A stretch of 64,000 nt of DNA from Phaeovulum vinaykumarii (GTDB lineage Bacteria > Pseudomonadota > Alphaproteobacteria > Rhodobacterales > Rhodobacteraceae): NCBI RefSeq assembly GCF_900156695.1, contig NZ_FTOM01000001.1:682001-746000 (forward strand), in the 5' to 3' direction. Position numbers and translations under genes: made by a program. Below, piece after piece: positions 34,000-44,400 of the stretch. Under the pieces are notes generated by a model. It did not search any database. It was not told where the DNA came from and saw only the letters and a program-made list of their open reading frames with translations. Each line of letters starts with the position of its first letter. Positions within the stretch are counted from its first letter, which is position 1.

Positions 34000-34727
34000 C
34001 CCGCCGCCCCCTCCGCGCGCAGACGATAATGATAGGCATCCGCCTCGTGCAGACCCGTCGCCCTGTAAAGCGCCAGCGCCCCGGTATTGGCCCGCGTCAC
34101 CAGAACCCCCATCTGCCGCGCGCCATTTTCCGCAGCCCAATGCGCCGCCTCGCCCAGCATCGCCCGCGCCAGCCCCTTGCGCCGGTATTCGGGCGAGACA
34201 TGCACCGCATGCAAAAGCGCGATCCCGCTGTCCGGGGCCAGCCCCACGAAGGCCACCCCCGCCGCCCGGTCCGCCGTGCGCCCCAGAATGGCGGCATGCG
34301 GCCCCGTCACCCGCGCCATGACCGCGCGCCGGGCCGGGCCGATCTGGCCCTCGTCCCAGATGGCGCGAGCAATCGCCAGCGGCGGCCAATGCGCGAATGC
34401 GGTGATCGGCGGCGGACGATGGCAGAGCAGATCCGCGACATCGGCCACCAGCACCTGAACCGGGTCCACCACCGCATAACCCCGCGCGGCCAGCTCGGCG
34501 TCCAACCGGTCCTCGCCCGCGCGCACCATCACCAGCGGCGGCTGGCCCAGCGCGGCCTGCGCGGCCTCCATCGCGGCAATGTCGGCGTCGGTGAAGCCGG
34601 GCGCGGCCAGCGTCGCGGCGCTGACCCGCTTGCCGCCGCCCTGCCCGTCGCGCACCGCAAAGGCGCCGGCGCTCACCACCGCGGCGGCGGGCCAGGTGGC
34701 GTCGATGGCTTCGAGAAGCGGGGTCAT
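33996..34727 (-). CDS. GNAT family N-acetyltransferase
   Basis: The 243-aa product has a C-terminal GNAT fold: LLHAVHVSPEYRRKGLARAMLGEAAHWAAENGA contains the acetyl-CoA loop (RxxGLA), and NTGALALYRATGLHEADAYHYR the end motif. The N-terminal half is less conserved. The substrate is unknown. It overlaps its neighbours by 4 nt on each side. Confidence 0.8.
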   Translation of the reverse strand: MTPLLEAIDATWPAAAVVSAGAFAVRDGQGGGKRVSAATLAAPGFTDADIAAMEAAQAALGQPPLVMVRAGEDRLDAELAARGYAVVDPVQVLVADVADLLCHRPPPITAFAHWPPLAIARAIWDEGQIGPARRAVMARVTGPHAAILGRTADRAAGVAFVGLAPDSGIALLHAVHVSPEYRRKGLARAMLGEAAHWAAENGARQMGVLVTRANTGALALYRATGLHEADAYHYRLRAEGAAG

Positions 34728-35452
34728 GCCTCCTCCGCGTAAAGCGCGCAGAGCTTCGTCATGGCCGCGTCGATCCGCGCCGCATCGGTGCCGCGCACGA
34801 CCAGGTTCGTGCCATAGGCGCCATCCTTGACGAAGGGATAGGACCCCATGCTCAGATCCGGGAATTCGGCCGCCAGCACGCCGAAACTGTCGGCGATCGA
34901 GGCTTCCGCCTGCATCACCGTCAACGATTGCGACATCAGCGGCGCGCCCCCCGTCAGCTGCGGCAGCACCGAGGCCACCATCGCCTGAAAGATGTTGGGC
35001 ACCCCGGCCATGACATGGCAATTGCCGATGCTGAAACCCGGCGCGGCCGAAACCGGGTTCTCGATCAGCCGCGCGCCTTCGGGAATGCGGGCCATGCGCA
35101 ACCGGGCCTCGTTGAACTCGAGCCCGCGCGCGGCGTAATGGCGCGCCAGGATCTCGCGGGCGTCGTCGCGCACGCCGATCGGGGCGCCGAAGGCGGCCGC
35201 CACGGCGTCTGCGGTAATGTCGTCATGCGTGGGGCCGATACCGCCCGAGGTGAACAGATGGTCATGGCCCGCCGACAGGGTCTTCACCGCCGCCACGATG
35301 GTCTCGTGCACATCGCCCACCACGCGGATCTCGCGCAGGTCGATGCCCGCGCGCACCAATTCCCCGGCCAGATAATGGGCGTTTCCCTCGCGCGTGCGGC
35401 CCGAGAGGATCTCGTCGCCGATGATGAGGATCGCGGCTGTGGGGTTGGACAT
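34724..35452 (-). CDS. Molybdopterin-binding (CinA N-terminal/MoaB-like) protein
   Basis: The 242-aa product begins AAILIIGDEILSGRTREGNAHYLA and has FTSGGIGPTHDDITADAVAAAFG, the MoCF_biosynth motifs of the competence/damage-inducible CinA N-terminal domain. The CinA C-terminal nicotinamide-amidase domain is missing. Its role is not established; it may act on nucleotide or pterin compounds. It is the first gene of the unit with the acetyltransferase and OmpA genes. Confidence 0.85.
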   Translation of the reverse strand: MSNPTAAILIIGDEILSGRTREGNAHYLAGELVRAGIDLREIRVVGDVHETIVAAVKTLSAGHDHLFTSGGIGPTHDDITADAVAAAFGAPIGVRDDAREILARHYAARGLEFNEARLRMARIPEGARLIENPVSAAPGFSIGNCHVMAGVPNIFQAMVASVLPQLTGGAPLMSQSLTVMQAEASIADSFGVLAAEFPDLSMGSYPFVKDGAYGTNLVVRGTDAARIDAAMTKLCALYAEEA

Positions 35453-35579
35453 GGCGGGCACCTTCGGATGGCGGCTGGATCGGTTCAGGTATAGGCGCCG
35501 GGACCGCGCGGGGGAAGCCCGCTCTGGTCAAGGGGGCGCGGAGGGATTATCTGGGGGGCAAAGCGACAGGAGAAGCCCC

Positions 35580-36389
35580 GTGCAGAACCCCCGCGGACAC
35601 GTGACCAAAGACGGCATTCGCATTCACGAAGAGGGCGATTTCGCCGGCATGCATGCCGCCGGCAAGATTGCGGCCCAGATCCTTGACGAGGTGGCCCCTC
35701 TCGTCGAACCCGGCGCCACCACCGCCACGCTCGACGATTTCATCCGCACCCGCATCGAGGAGCTGGGCGTGACCTCGGCCACGATCGGCTACCGCGGCTA
35801 TCAGCATGCCTCGTGCATCTCGGTCAACCATGTGGTCTGCCACGGCATTCCCGGCACCAAGGTGCTGCGCGACGGCGATATCCTGAACATCGACGTGACC
35901 GTGATCCTGGACGGCTGGTATGGCGACACCAGCCGCATGTATGTGGCCGGCAACCTGTCGCGCAAGGCCGAGCGGCTGATCCAGGTCACCCATGACGCGC
36001 TGATGCTGGGGATCGCGGCGGTGCGCCCGGGCAATACTTTCGGCGACATCGGCCATGCCATCCAGACCTATGTCGAGGGCCAGCGCATGTCGGTGGTGCG
36101 CGACTTCTGCGGCCATGGGCTGGGGCGCGTGTTCCATGCGCCGCCCAATGTGCTGCATTACGGCCGCCCCGGAGCGGGTCCGGTGCTCGAGGAAGGGATG
36201 TTCTTCACCATCGAGCCCATGGTGAACCTGGGCCGCCCCGACACCAAGGTTCTGGCCGATGACTGGACCGCCGTCACCCGCGACAAGTCGCTTTCGGCGC
36301 AGTTCGAGCATTCGATCGGGGTCACCGCCGACGGCTGCGAGATCTTCACCCTGTCGCCCGCGGGCAAGTTCCACCCGACCTGGGGCTAA
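35580..36389 (+). CDS. map: Type I methionine aminopeptidase
   Basis: The 269-aa product holds the five metal ligands of the family: Asp in LNIDVTVILDGWYGDTSRMY (two), His in GHGLGRVFHAPP, and Glu in FFTIEPMVN and FEHSIGVT. It removes the initiator methionine from new proteins. Start is GTG 35580, with AGGAG 8 nt upstream. A small hairpin (GGGGCT/AGCCCC) covers the stop codon. Confidence 0.93.
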   Translation: MQNPRGHVTKDGIRIHEEGDFAGMHAAGKIAAQILDEVAPLVEPGATTATLDDFIRTRIEELGVTSATIGYRGYQHASCISVNHVVCHGIPGTKVLRDGDILNIDVTVILDGWYGDTSRMYVAGNLSRKAERLIQVTHDALMLGIAAVRPGNTFGDIGHAIQTYVEGQRMSVVRDFCGHGLGRVFHAPPNVLHYGRPGAGPVLEEGMFFTIEPMVNLGRPDTKVLADDWTAVTRDKSLSAQFEHSIGVTADGCEIFTLSPAGKFHPTWG

Positions 36390-36398
36390 AAGCCCCCG

Positions 36399-36461
36399 AC
36401 CCGGGGCGCGCGGTGGCCTCAGCCCGCCGCAGGGGCGCGGGCGGTGGCCTCAGCCCGCCGC
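36399..36461. repeat. Tandem duplication at the rsmD 3' end
   Basis: A segment of about 30 bp containing GCGGTGGCCTCAGCCCGCCG occurs at 36410-36429 and again at 36441-36460. The second copy holds the rsmD stop codon; the first lies just beyond it. Confidence 0.8.
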
Positions 36462-37031
36462 CGCGGCCTCGGCGCCGACCTCAAGGATCGTGACCAGCGT
36501 GCCGCCATAGCTGCGCTGGTCAAGACGCCGCGCCCAGCCGGGCAGGACCGGGGGGGCGCCCTCCTCCCAGACGATGGTGGCACCGGGTGCCAGCCAGCCG
36601 CCTGCGCGCGCGCTCTCCAGCGCGGCCTCGCCCAAGGCCTGGCCATAGGGCGGGTCCAGGAACACCAGCCCGTAGCCCGCGCCCCGGTTCGGCCCCAGCC
36701 GCGTGGCATCGCGCCGCCAGACATCGGTTTCGCCCATGGCGCGCATCTTCTCGATGTTGGTGCGCAAAAGCGCACGCGCCGCGGCCCCGTCATCGACGAA
36801 GGCGACGCGCTGGGCGCCCCGCGACAGCGCTTCGAGGCCCAGCGCCCCGGTCCCGGCGAAAAGATCCAGCACCCGCGCCCCCGGCACCGGGTCGGGCCGG
36901 TTGGCGTTGCACAAAAGGTTGAAGACGGCCTCGCGCACGCGGTCGGTCGTGGGCCGCAGATGGGCGGCGGCATCGCCCGCGCCCACCTCGGCCAGCTTCA
37001 GCCCCCGCGCCCGCCCCGAGATGATGCGCAT
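36450..37031 (-). CDS. rsmD: 16S rRNA (guanine966-N2)-methyltransferase
   Basis: The 193-aa product starts MRIISGRARGLKL, has the AdoMet motif VLDLFAGTGALGLEALSRGA and the catalytic DPPY (FLDPPYGQAL), as in RsmD. It methylates G966 of 16S rRNA in the assembled small subunit. Its start codon shares one base with the reductase stop (TGATG), so translation is coupled. Confidence 0.9.
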   Translation of the reverse strand: MRIISGRARGLKLAEVGAGDAAAHLRPTTDRVREAVFNLLCNANRPDPVPGARVLDLFAGTGALGLEALSRGAQRVAFVDDGAAARALLRTNIEKMRAMGETDVWRRDATRLGPNRGAGYGLVFLDPPYGQALGEAALESARAGGWLAPGATIVWEEGAPPVLPGWARRLDQRSYGGTLVTILEVGAEAAAAG

Positions 37032-38239
37032 CAGGCCAGAAGCTCCTTGAGGTCGGTGGCCGTGTCGGCAATGGCCGCGGGGGCGGGATGGCGGCCCGCC
37101 TCGATCAGGCGGCGCCCGATCATGTAGGCGCGCGGATCGTTGAGCGCCTCGACCGCCAGCAATTCGCGGCCGCGGAAACACCAGACCGACTGCCCCGAGG
37201 GCCCCGGCCGCAGCACATGGGTGTCGGCCCCCTGCCCCAGCCCCGCGATCTGCAACTTGGCGTCATATTGGTCCGACCAGAACCAGGGCTTGGGCATATA
37301 GGGCTGGCCCGCGCCCAGGATGTTGGCCGCCACCAGATCGCCCATGTCGACCGCATTGCCCACGCTTTCCAGCCGGATGCGGCGCTCGCCCAGCGGGAAG
37401 GCGGCGCAATCGCCCGCCGCCCAGATCGCCGGATCCGAGGTGCCGCCGTATTCGTCGACCACGATGCCGTTCGACACGCTCAGCCCGGCGGCCTCGGCCA
37501 GTGCCGTCACGGGTTCCGCCCCGATCCCGGCGATCACGAAATCGCACGGCAGAAGGCGGCCGTCGGCCAGGCGCACCGCCGAGACGCGGCCGTCCGCACC
37601 TTCCAGACGTTCAAGCCCCATTCCCTCGATCAGCTGCACGCCCTGACCCTGGTGCAGCATCCTGAGCGCATCGGCCGTGGCCTCCGAGGCCACGCGCCCC
37701 AGGATGCGCGGCGCTGCCTCGACCAGCACGACATGCAGCCCCAGCTTGCGCGCCACCGCCGCCGCCTCAAGGCCGACATAGCCGCCGCCCACCACCACCA
37801 GCCGCGCACCGGGCCGGAATTCGGGCGTCATCGCCGTCACATCGGCCAGCCGGCGCACCGTGTAGACGCCCGCCAGATCGCCGTTCTTTTCCGCGGGGAT
37901 GCGGCGCGGCGCGGCGCCCGTGGCCAGGATCAGCGTGCGATAGGGGATGGTCTCGCCGTCGGCCAGCCGCAGGCGGCGCTGGTCGCGGTCGATCGCCGCC
38001 GCAGGCGTCCCCAGCCGCAGCCGCACGCCCGCTTCGGCCCAGAAGGCCTCAGGGCGCAGAAGCATCCGCTCGAGGCTCATCTCGCCCAGAAGATAGCCCT
38101 TGGACAGCGGCGGGCGCTGATAGGGGGGCACGGGCTCGTCGCCGACCAGCGTGATCGGACCGTCGAAACCGCCCGTGCGCAGCCGCGCCGCCGCCGAGGC
38201 CGCCGCCTGTCCCGCCCCCACGATCACGATGCCGCTCAT
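37031..38239 (-). CDS. FAD-dependent ferredoxin reductase
   Basis: The 402-aa product has two dinucleotide motifs, IVIVGAGQAAASAAARLR (FAD) and LVVVGGGYVGLEAAAVARKLG (NADH), the PPYQRPPLSKGYL motif, and WAAGDCAAFP. This is the ferredoxin/rubredoxin/putidaredoxin reductase family, which feeds electrons to monooxygenases or other ferredoxin-linked enzymes. No partner ferredoxin or P450 lies here. Confidence 0.88.
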   Translation of the reverse strand: MSGIVIVGAGQAAASAAARLRTGGFDGPITLVGDEPVPPYQRPPLSKGYLLGEMSLERMLLRPEAFWAEAGVRLRLGTPAAAIDRDQRRLRLADGETIPYRTLILATGAAPRRIPAEKNGDLAGVYTVRRLADVTAMTPEFRPGARLVVVGGGYVGLEAAAVARKLGLHVVLVEAAPRILGRVASEATADALRMLHQGQGVQLIEGMGLERLEGADGRVSAVRLADGRLLPCDFVIAGIGAEPVTALAEAAGLSVSNGIVVDEYGGTSDPAIWAAGDCAAFPLGERRIRLESVGNAVDMGDLVAANILGAGQPYMPKPWFWSDQYDAKLQIAGLGQGADTHVLRPGPSGQSVWCFRGRELLAVEALNDPRAYMIGRRLIEAGRHPAPAAIADTATDLKELLA

Positions 38240-38312
38240 GCGTCCCTCCTCTGGCCGGTTGACTGCGCCACCCTATATCGAGGCCGGTTGAGGATGGCAA
38301 AGGAGGAAGGCC

Positions 38313-38801
38313 ATGAGCATTCGCAAGGGCGACCGTCTGCCCGCGGCGACGCTACTGAAACTGGGGGCCGAAGGGCCGGCGCCCGTCGATCTGTCCACCC
38401 TGACGGCGGGGCGCAAGGTGGTGATCCTGGCCGTGCCGGGCGCCTATACCGGCGTGTGCACCACCGCCCATGTCCCCAGCTTCATCCGCGTGATGGCCGA
38501 TCTGCGCGCCAAGGGCGTGGACGCGGTGATCTGCATTTCCGTCAACGACCCCTTCGTGATGGAGGCCTGGGGCCGCGACACCGGCGCAACCGAAGCCGGG
38601 ATCGTGATGCTGGCCGATGCCGAAGGCCAGTTCACCCGCGCCATGGGCATGGATTTCACCGCGCCCCCGGTGGGGCTGATCGGACGCTCGCAGCGTTATG
38701 CGATGGCGGTCGAGGATGGCGTCATCCGTGTCCTTCACGCCGAGGACAACCCCGGCCAATGCGACATCTCGGCCGGTCCGGCAATGGTCGCGGCGCTCTA
38801 A
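38313..38801 (+). CDS. Peroxiredoxin (Prx5 type)
   Basis: The 162-aa product has the peroxidatic Cys in PGAYTGVCTTAHVPSF (about residue 49) and a second Cys in NPGQCDIS (about 150), matching atypical 2-Cys Prx5-like enzymes. It reduces peroxides using thiol donors. AAAGGAGG is a strong ribosome binding site. It is divergent from the ferredoxin reductase with only 73 bp between. Confidence 0.92.
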   Translation: MSIRKGDRLPAATLLKLGAEGPAPVDLSTLTAGRKVVILAVPGAYTGVCTTAHVPSFIRVMADLRAKGVDAVICISVNDPFVMEAWGRDTGATEAGIVMLADAEGQFTRAMGMDFTAPPVGLIGRSQRYAMAVEDGVIRVLHAEDNPGQCDISAGPAMVAAL

Positions 38802-38829
38802 TCCGGCGCCAGGTGCCGCGCGCCTTCGG

Positions 38830-40023
38830 CTAGTCGCGCTCCTCGGGGGGCGTGACGGCCGGGCCACGCCGGAACGGGCCCCAGGCCGTCAGGATCTCGA
38901 TCTCGTCGGCCAGGGCGCGGCGCTCGGCGTGCAGATATTGGTCCACCGCACGCTGGAAGCCCGGATCGCGCAGCCAATGCACCGAATGCACCGCCACCGG
39001 CATGTAGCCGCGCGCCAGCTTGTGTTCGCCCTGCGCGCCCGCCTCGACCCGTTGAAGGCCCTGCGCGATGGCCCAGTCGATGGCCTGGTGATAGCACAGC
39101 TCGAAATGCAGGAAGGGGTGGTCCTCGAGCGCGCCCCAATAGCGCCCGTAAAGCGTGTCACGGCCAATGAAATTCAGCGCACCCGCAACCCAGCGACCGT
39201 CACGCCGGGCCAGCACCATCAGCGCGTCATCCGCAAGCTGGTCCGCGGCCAGGTCGAAGAAGGCCCGCGTCAGATAGGGCCGGCCCCATTTGCGCGCGCC
39301 GGTCTCGCAGTAAAAGGTCCACATCGCCGCCCAATGCTCGGGCGCCAGATCCGCCCCCGTCAGCGCCACGATCTCGCCGCCGAAATCCTGCGCGCGGGCG
39401 CGTTCCTTGCGCAAGGCCTTGCGCTTGCGCGAGGACAGATCGGCCAGGAAATCGTCATGGCTGGCATAGCCGCGGTTTTCCCAATGGAATTGCTGCCCAT
39501 GGCGCGCCAGATAACCCGCGGCCTCGGCAAGGCTGGCCTCGGCCTCGGTGCAGAAGGTGGCATGCACGCCCGACAGCGCGTTCTGCCGGGCCAGCTCCTG
39601 CATTCCCTCAAGAAGCGCGGCGCGGCCCGTCTCCTCGTGGCCCGGACGGGTCAGGAAGCGCCGCCCCGTGGCCGGGGTGAAGGGCACCGCACATTGCAGC
39701 TTGGGATAATAGCGCCCGCCCGCGCGCATATAGGCATCGGCCCAGGCGTGGTCGAAGATGTATTCGCCCTGCGAATGGTCCTTGAGATAGGTGGGCGCGA
39801 CCGCGATCACCTCGGATCCGGCACGCGCGACCAGCGGGCGCGGCCACCAGCCCGACCCCGGCCCGACCGAACCCGACCGCTCCAGCGCCGACAGGAAGCG
39901 ATGCGTGGTGAACGGATCAAGCGGGCGGCCCGCCCCTGATTCAGCTTCGGGGCAAGCACAGGCATCCCAGATCTCGGGGGAAATCTCCGAGACGCTTTCA
40001 TGAACGGTAATCTCGATGGTCAT
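38830..40023 (-). CDS. GNAT-fold / FemAB-like protein (DUF482 type)
   Basis: The 397-aa product matches the 'peptidogalycan biosynthesis' DUF482 family in layout: PLDPFTTHRFLSALERSGSVGPGSGWWPR near the start, AWADAYMRAGGRYYPKLQCAVPFTPATGRR, SSRKRKALRKERARAQ, and HFELCYHQAIDWAIAQGLQRVEAGAQGEHKLARGY. The fold is a double GNAT. Actual activity is unproven. It lies convergent with the peroxiredoxin gene. Confidence 0.75.
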   Translation of the reverse strand: MTIEITVHESVSEISPEIWDACACPEAESGAGRPLDPFTTHRFLSALERSGSVGPGSGWWPRPLVARAGSEVIAVAPTYLKDHSQGEYIFDHAWADAYMRAGGRYYPKLQCAVPFTPATGRRFLTRPGHEETGRAALLEGMQELARQNALSGVHATFCTEAEASLAEAAGYLARHGQQFHWENRGYASHDDFLADLSSRKRKALRKERARAQDFGGEIVALTGADLAPEHWAAMWTFYCETGARKWGRPYLTRAFFDLAADQLADDALMVLARRDGRWVAGALNFIGRDTLYGRYWGALEDHPFLHFELCYHQAIDWAIAQGLQRVEAGAQGEHKLARGYMPVAVHSVHWLRDPGFQRAVDQYLHAERRALADEIEILTAWGPFRRGPAVTPPEERD

Positions 40024-40085
40024 CCGGCCCTCCGCGCCCCTTCCAGATGGCGCGCAGGGCCGGGCCGTCAAGTCAAAGGCGGCGC

Positions 40086-40859
40086 TCAGGTCAGAGCGGC
40101 GTTGTAGCCCTCGAAGATCACGTTGTGACCATAGGCGCGGGCCTTGCGCTCGTCGGCGATGCTGCGGCAGGTCCAGCACAGGATCTTGGCCCCGCGCGAG
40201 CGCAGCTCGGACATCCGCGGACGCAGGAGGTCGTTGTGGTCATGGGCCACGAAGCCGGCCGCGATCAGGTCGGTGTCCCAGCCCGGCACGGCGCGCAATT
40301 CGTCCAGCCGTTCGGCCGGCACGCCCGGCCAATCCTCGGGGGCGAAGGAACAGGTCACCAGCCCCAGCGGCAGCCCGCGCGCCGCGCGCCGCAGCGCCAT
40401 CAGCGAATCCGGGTTGAAGGACATGCCCGCGACATTGCCGCCGTAATTGGTCAGCACCTTGCCGATGGCGTCTTCAAAGGGGCCGACGTTCTTGCCCAGC
40501 GCGCCGTCCTGATCCTTGACCTCGATCAGCAGCGGCACGCGCCGCACCACGGTGCGCAGCACCTCGGCCAGGGTGGGGATGGGCTCGTCGGTGCCGATCA
40601 GCCGCAGCTTGGCCAGATCCTCGGCGGTGTGATCCTTGATCCGGCCCTTCTGGCCGGTCATCCGCTCGAGATCCTCGTCGTGAAACACCATCGGCACATT
40701 GTCGGCCGAGGGCTGCACGTCGATCTCGATGCCATAGCCCACGGTGATCGCGGCGCGGATCGCGGCCAGGCTGTTCTCGGGGCGGCCCTTGGCGGCATCG
40801 TGGAAGCCGCGATGGGCCAGCGGCCGCGACAGGAAGTCCGACGGCAACGGAATGCGCAT
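40086..40859 (-). CDS. Glycerophosphodiester phosphodiesterase family protein
   Basis: The 257-aa product has the GDPD hallmark pair LAHRGFHDAAKGRPENSL (catalytic His, Arg and Glu-Asn) and GIEIDVQPSADNVPMVFHDEDLERMTG with the metal-binding Glu and Asp and second His. It hydrolyses glycerophosphodiesters to glycerol-3-phosphate and an alcohol. It is probably cytoplasmic (no signal). The RidA stop codon overlaps its ATG by one base; GTG 40862 is an alternative start. Confidence 0.88.
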   Translation of the reverse strand: MRIPLPSDFLSRPLAHRGFHDAAKGRPENSLAAIRAAITVGYGIEIDVQPSADNVPMVFHDEDLERMTGQKGRIKDHTAEDLAKLRLIGTDEPIPTLAEVLRTVVRRVPLLIEVKDQDGALGKNVGPFEDAIGKVLTNYGGNVAGMSFNPDSLMALRRAARGLPLGLVTCSFAPEDWPGVPAERLDELRAVPGWDTDLIAAGFVAHDHNDLLRPRMSELRSRGAKILCWTCRSIADERKARAYGHNVIFEGYNAALT

Positions 40860-41320
40860 CACTTCACCTCCAGGATGGCTTCGACCTCGACCGCGACGCC
40901 GCGCGGCAGGCTGGCGGCCGAGACGGCCGAACGGGCATGGCGTCCGGCATCGCCGAAGACCTCGACCATCAGATCCGAGCAGCCGTTGACGACCTCGGGC
41001 TGGTCGGTGAATTCGGGCGTGGAATTGACAAAGCCCGTCAGCTTGACCACGCGCGCCACACGGTCCAGATCGCCCAGCGCCGCGCGCGCCTGCGCCAGGA
41101 TCGCCAGACCGCAGATCCGCGCGATCTGGGCGCCATCCTCGGCCTCGAGGCTGTCGCCCAGCCGGCCGCCGATAGGGCCGTTCTTGCCCAGCGGGATCTG
41201 CCCCGAGATGTAAAGCATGTTGCCCGACAGCACATAGGGCACGTAATTGGCCGCCGGCGCCGGGGCGTCGGGCAGGGTGATACCCAGGTCTTCAAGACGT
41301 TTTTCGATATTTCCGCTCAT
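40859..41320 (-). CDS. RidA family protein
   Basis: The 153-aa product has YVLSGNMLYISGQIPLGKNGPIGGRLG and a C-terminal LPRGVAVEVEAILEVK with the conserved Arg and Glu. At 153 aa it belongs to the longer YjgH/YabJ-like branch of the Rid superfamily, which removes reactive enamine/imine intermediates. It is co-transcribed with the glycerophosphodiesterase. Confidence 0.88.
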   Translation of the reverse strand: MSGNIEKRLEDLGITLPDAPAPAANYVPYVLSGNMLYISGQIPLGKNGPIGGRLGDSLEAEDGAQIARICGLAILAQARAALGDLDRVARVVKLTGFVNSTPEFTDQPEVVNGCSDLMVEVFGDAGRHARSAVSAASLPRGVAVEVEAILEVK

Positions 41321-41450
41321 CCGAGCCTCCCGATTCTATGACGGAAGGCTAGGGCGCGGCGCCGACATTGCCAACCGCCGCCCGACAGGCGCGGCGCAAT
41401 TCCTGGCCCTGCCCCTGCCCGCGCCCGGATCCGGGTCTGCGCCCCGTTCC

Positions 41451-44400
41451 TCAGGCCACCAGCTCCTCGGCCCGCTTGAGGTCGACCGACACCAGCTGGC
41501 TGACGCCCTGTTCCTGCATGGTCACGCCGAACAGCCGGTCCATCCGGCTCATGGTCACGGCATGGTGGGTGATGATCAGGAACCGCGTGTCGGTGCGTCG
41601 CGTCATCTCGTCGAGAAGGTCGCAAAAGCGCGTGACATTGGCGTCGTCAAGCGGCGCGTCCACCTCGTCGAGCACGCAGATCGGCGCGGGATTGGTCAGG
41701 AACACGCCAAAGATCAGCGACAGCGCCGTCAGCGTCTGTTCCCCCCCGGACAGAAGCGACAGCGTGGACAGCTTCTTGCCCGGCGGCTGGCACATGATCT
41801 CGAGCCCCGCCTCCAGCGGATCGTCGCTTTCCACCAGCACCAGATTGGCCTCGCCGCCGCCGAAGAGATGGGTGAACAGCGTGCGGAAATTGCCGTTGAC
41901 CTGCTCGAAGGCGGTCAGCAGGCGTTCGCGCCCCTCGCGGTTCAGCCCGGCGATCCCGGCGCGCAGCTTGGCAATGGCGGCTTCCAGATCGGCCTTCTCG
42001 GCGATCAGGGTGCCGTGTTCCTCGGCCACGGCGCGGGCGTCTTCCTCGGCGCGCAGATTGACCGCGCCCAGGGCCTCGCGCTGGCGGCGCAGGCGGGCGA
42101 TCTCGGTCTCCAGTTCCGCGAGCGGGGGCAGATCGCCGATCTCCATCTCGCGCACCAGAACCGACGGCTCCATCTCCATTTCCTCGCGGATGCGGTCGGC
42201 GGCCATGATCTGGGCCTTCCGGGCGGCCTCGAGACGCGCCTCGGCGCGGGCGCGGATCTCGCGGGCCTCGCCGGCCAGACGCTCGGCCTCGCGCTCGGAA
42301 ACGGCGGCGGCGCGGGCTGCGGCCTCGGCGGCCACCAGCGCGTCCGTTGCCACCGCCCGCCGTGCCTCGGCGGCCGTGATCGCCTCATCCAGCTCGGCAC
42401 GGCGCTCGGCCAGTTCCTCGGGGGCGGCGGCGGCCTCGGCCAGCTCGTCCTCGGCCTCGGCGCGGCGTTCGGCCAGCTCGGCCATGCGCTTGCCCGCCGT
42501 TTCAAGACGCAGCCGCCAGCCCGAGACCTCGCGGGTGATCTCCTGGCGGCGCTTGAGGCGGGCCTCGCCCTCGCGGCGGATCTCGTCATGGGCCGAGCGG
42601 CGCGCCAGCATCGCCGCGCGCGCGGCCTCGACCGCCGAACGATGCGCCTCGGCCTCGGCCCGGGCGTCGTCAAGATCGGGCAGATCCTCAAGCGCCGCGA
42701 GCGCCTCCTCGGCGGCAGCCTGCGCGGCCTCGGCATCGGCGCGGTGGCGGGCTTCGGCGGCCTGCGCGGCGGCGCGCTTGCCCCCCGCGACCGAGCCCTC
42801 GGCCTCGGCGCGCGACAGCGCCCGCCCGGCCTCGGCCAATGCGCGGTCGGCCGCGCGGCGGGCCTCGCGGGCGGCGCTTTCGGCCGCGCCGGCGGCGGCG
42901 GCCTCGCGGGTCAGCATCTCGTGGGCCTGCCGCGCGCCCTCGGCCCGCGCGCCCGCTTCCTCGAGATCCTGCTTCAGCTCGACCAGCCGGTTGAGCTGCT
43001 TGAGCCGCAGCGCCGCGGCGGTGGGGGCATCGGCGGCAGCGGCCACGAACCCGTCCCAGCGCCACAGATCGCCCTCGGCGCTGACCAGACGCTGGCCGGG
43101 ACGCAGCGCCGCCTGCGCCGCCTCGCCCGCGGCGCGGTCGGCCACCACCCCGGTCAGCGCAAGACGGCGCGCCAGCACCGGCGGCGCGGACACGAAATCC
43201 GACAGCGGCTGCACGCCTTCGGGCAGGGGCGGCACCGCGTCATAGCCCGGCAGGTCGCGCCAGCCCGAGCCCGTCGCCGCCGCGGGCGCGCGCAGATCCT
43301 CGCCCAGCGCGGCCCCGAAGGCCGCCTCGTGGCCGGGGCGAACCTGCACCTGATCCAGAAGCTGGTGGCCGGCCTGCGATTCGCGCTCGACCAGCCGCAC
43401 CAGCGCCCCCGCCTCGGCCTTGAGCGCGCCCAGCTCGCCCTCGGCCGCCGACCGGGCCGAGCGCGCCTCGGCCTCGCGCGATTGCATCTCGGCGCGACGC
43501 TCCTCGGCCGCGGCCAGCGCGTCCTCGGCACCGGCCAGCGCCGCCTGCGCGGCCTCGCGCGCCTGCGCAAGCTGCGTCACATCCGCCGCGGCGCGGGCCT
43601 CGGCCTCGGCGGCGGCTTCGGCGGCCTCGGCGGCGCGGTCGGCCTCGGCCTCGGCGCGGCCCAAGGTCGCGCGGGCATCGGCCAGAAGGCGCTGGCCCGA
43701 CTGGTGGCGGGCGGCCAGCCGCGCGACATCCTCGGCCAGCTGCGACAGCGCCGCCTCCTCGGCCGAGAGCGCCGCGGCGGCCTCCTCGGCGGCCAGAGCG
43801 GCGGCGGCCAGACGGTCCTCGTGGCCCGCGCCCGCCTTGGCGATCTGCGCGGCCTCCCAGTCCAGCCGGGCGATCATCTCGTCGGCGTCACGGTTCAGGC
43901 CCGCCTCGCGCTCGGCGTCGCGGTCCAGCTGGACGATGCGCGCGCTCAGCGTTGCGATGCGGTCGCGCGCGCGGGCGTCTTCCTCGTCCAGCTGATCGCG
44001 CTGCACGCTCAGCCGTTGCAGGATGGCCCCGGCGATGGCCTCTTCCTCGCGGCGGGGGGGAAGGGCGTCCTCGGCCTCGGCGCGCGCCTGCGCGGCCGCC
44101 CGCGCCGCCGCCTCGGCCTGACCCGCGCCACGCAGCGCCGTGTTCAGCTCGGCCTGCGCCTCCTCGGCCACGGCGCCCGCCTCGCGCCAGCGCGCCACCA
44201 TCGCCCCCGCCTCGACCCGGCGCAGCGCCGCGGCAATTTCGCGGTAACGCGCCGCGGCGCGGGCCTGGCGTTGCAGCGCGGCCAGCTGCGTGGCCAGGTT
44301 CTCGACCACATCCTCGACCCGCGTCAGGTTCTGTTCGGTCGCGCTCAGGCGCAATTCGGCCTCATGGCGGCGCTGATAGAGCCCCGAGATCCCCGCCGCT

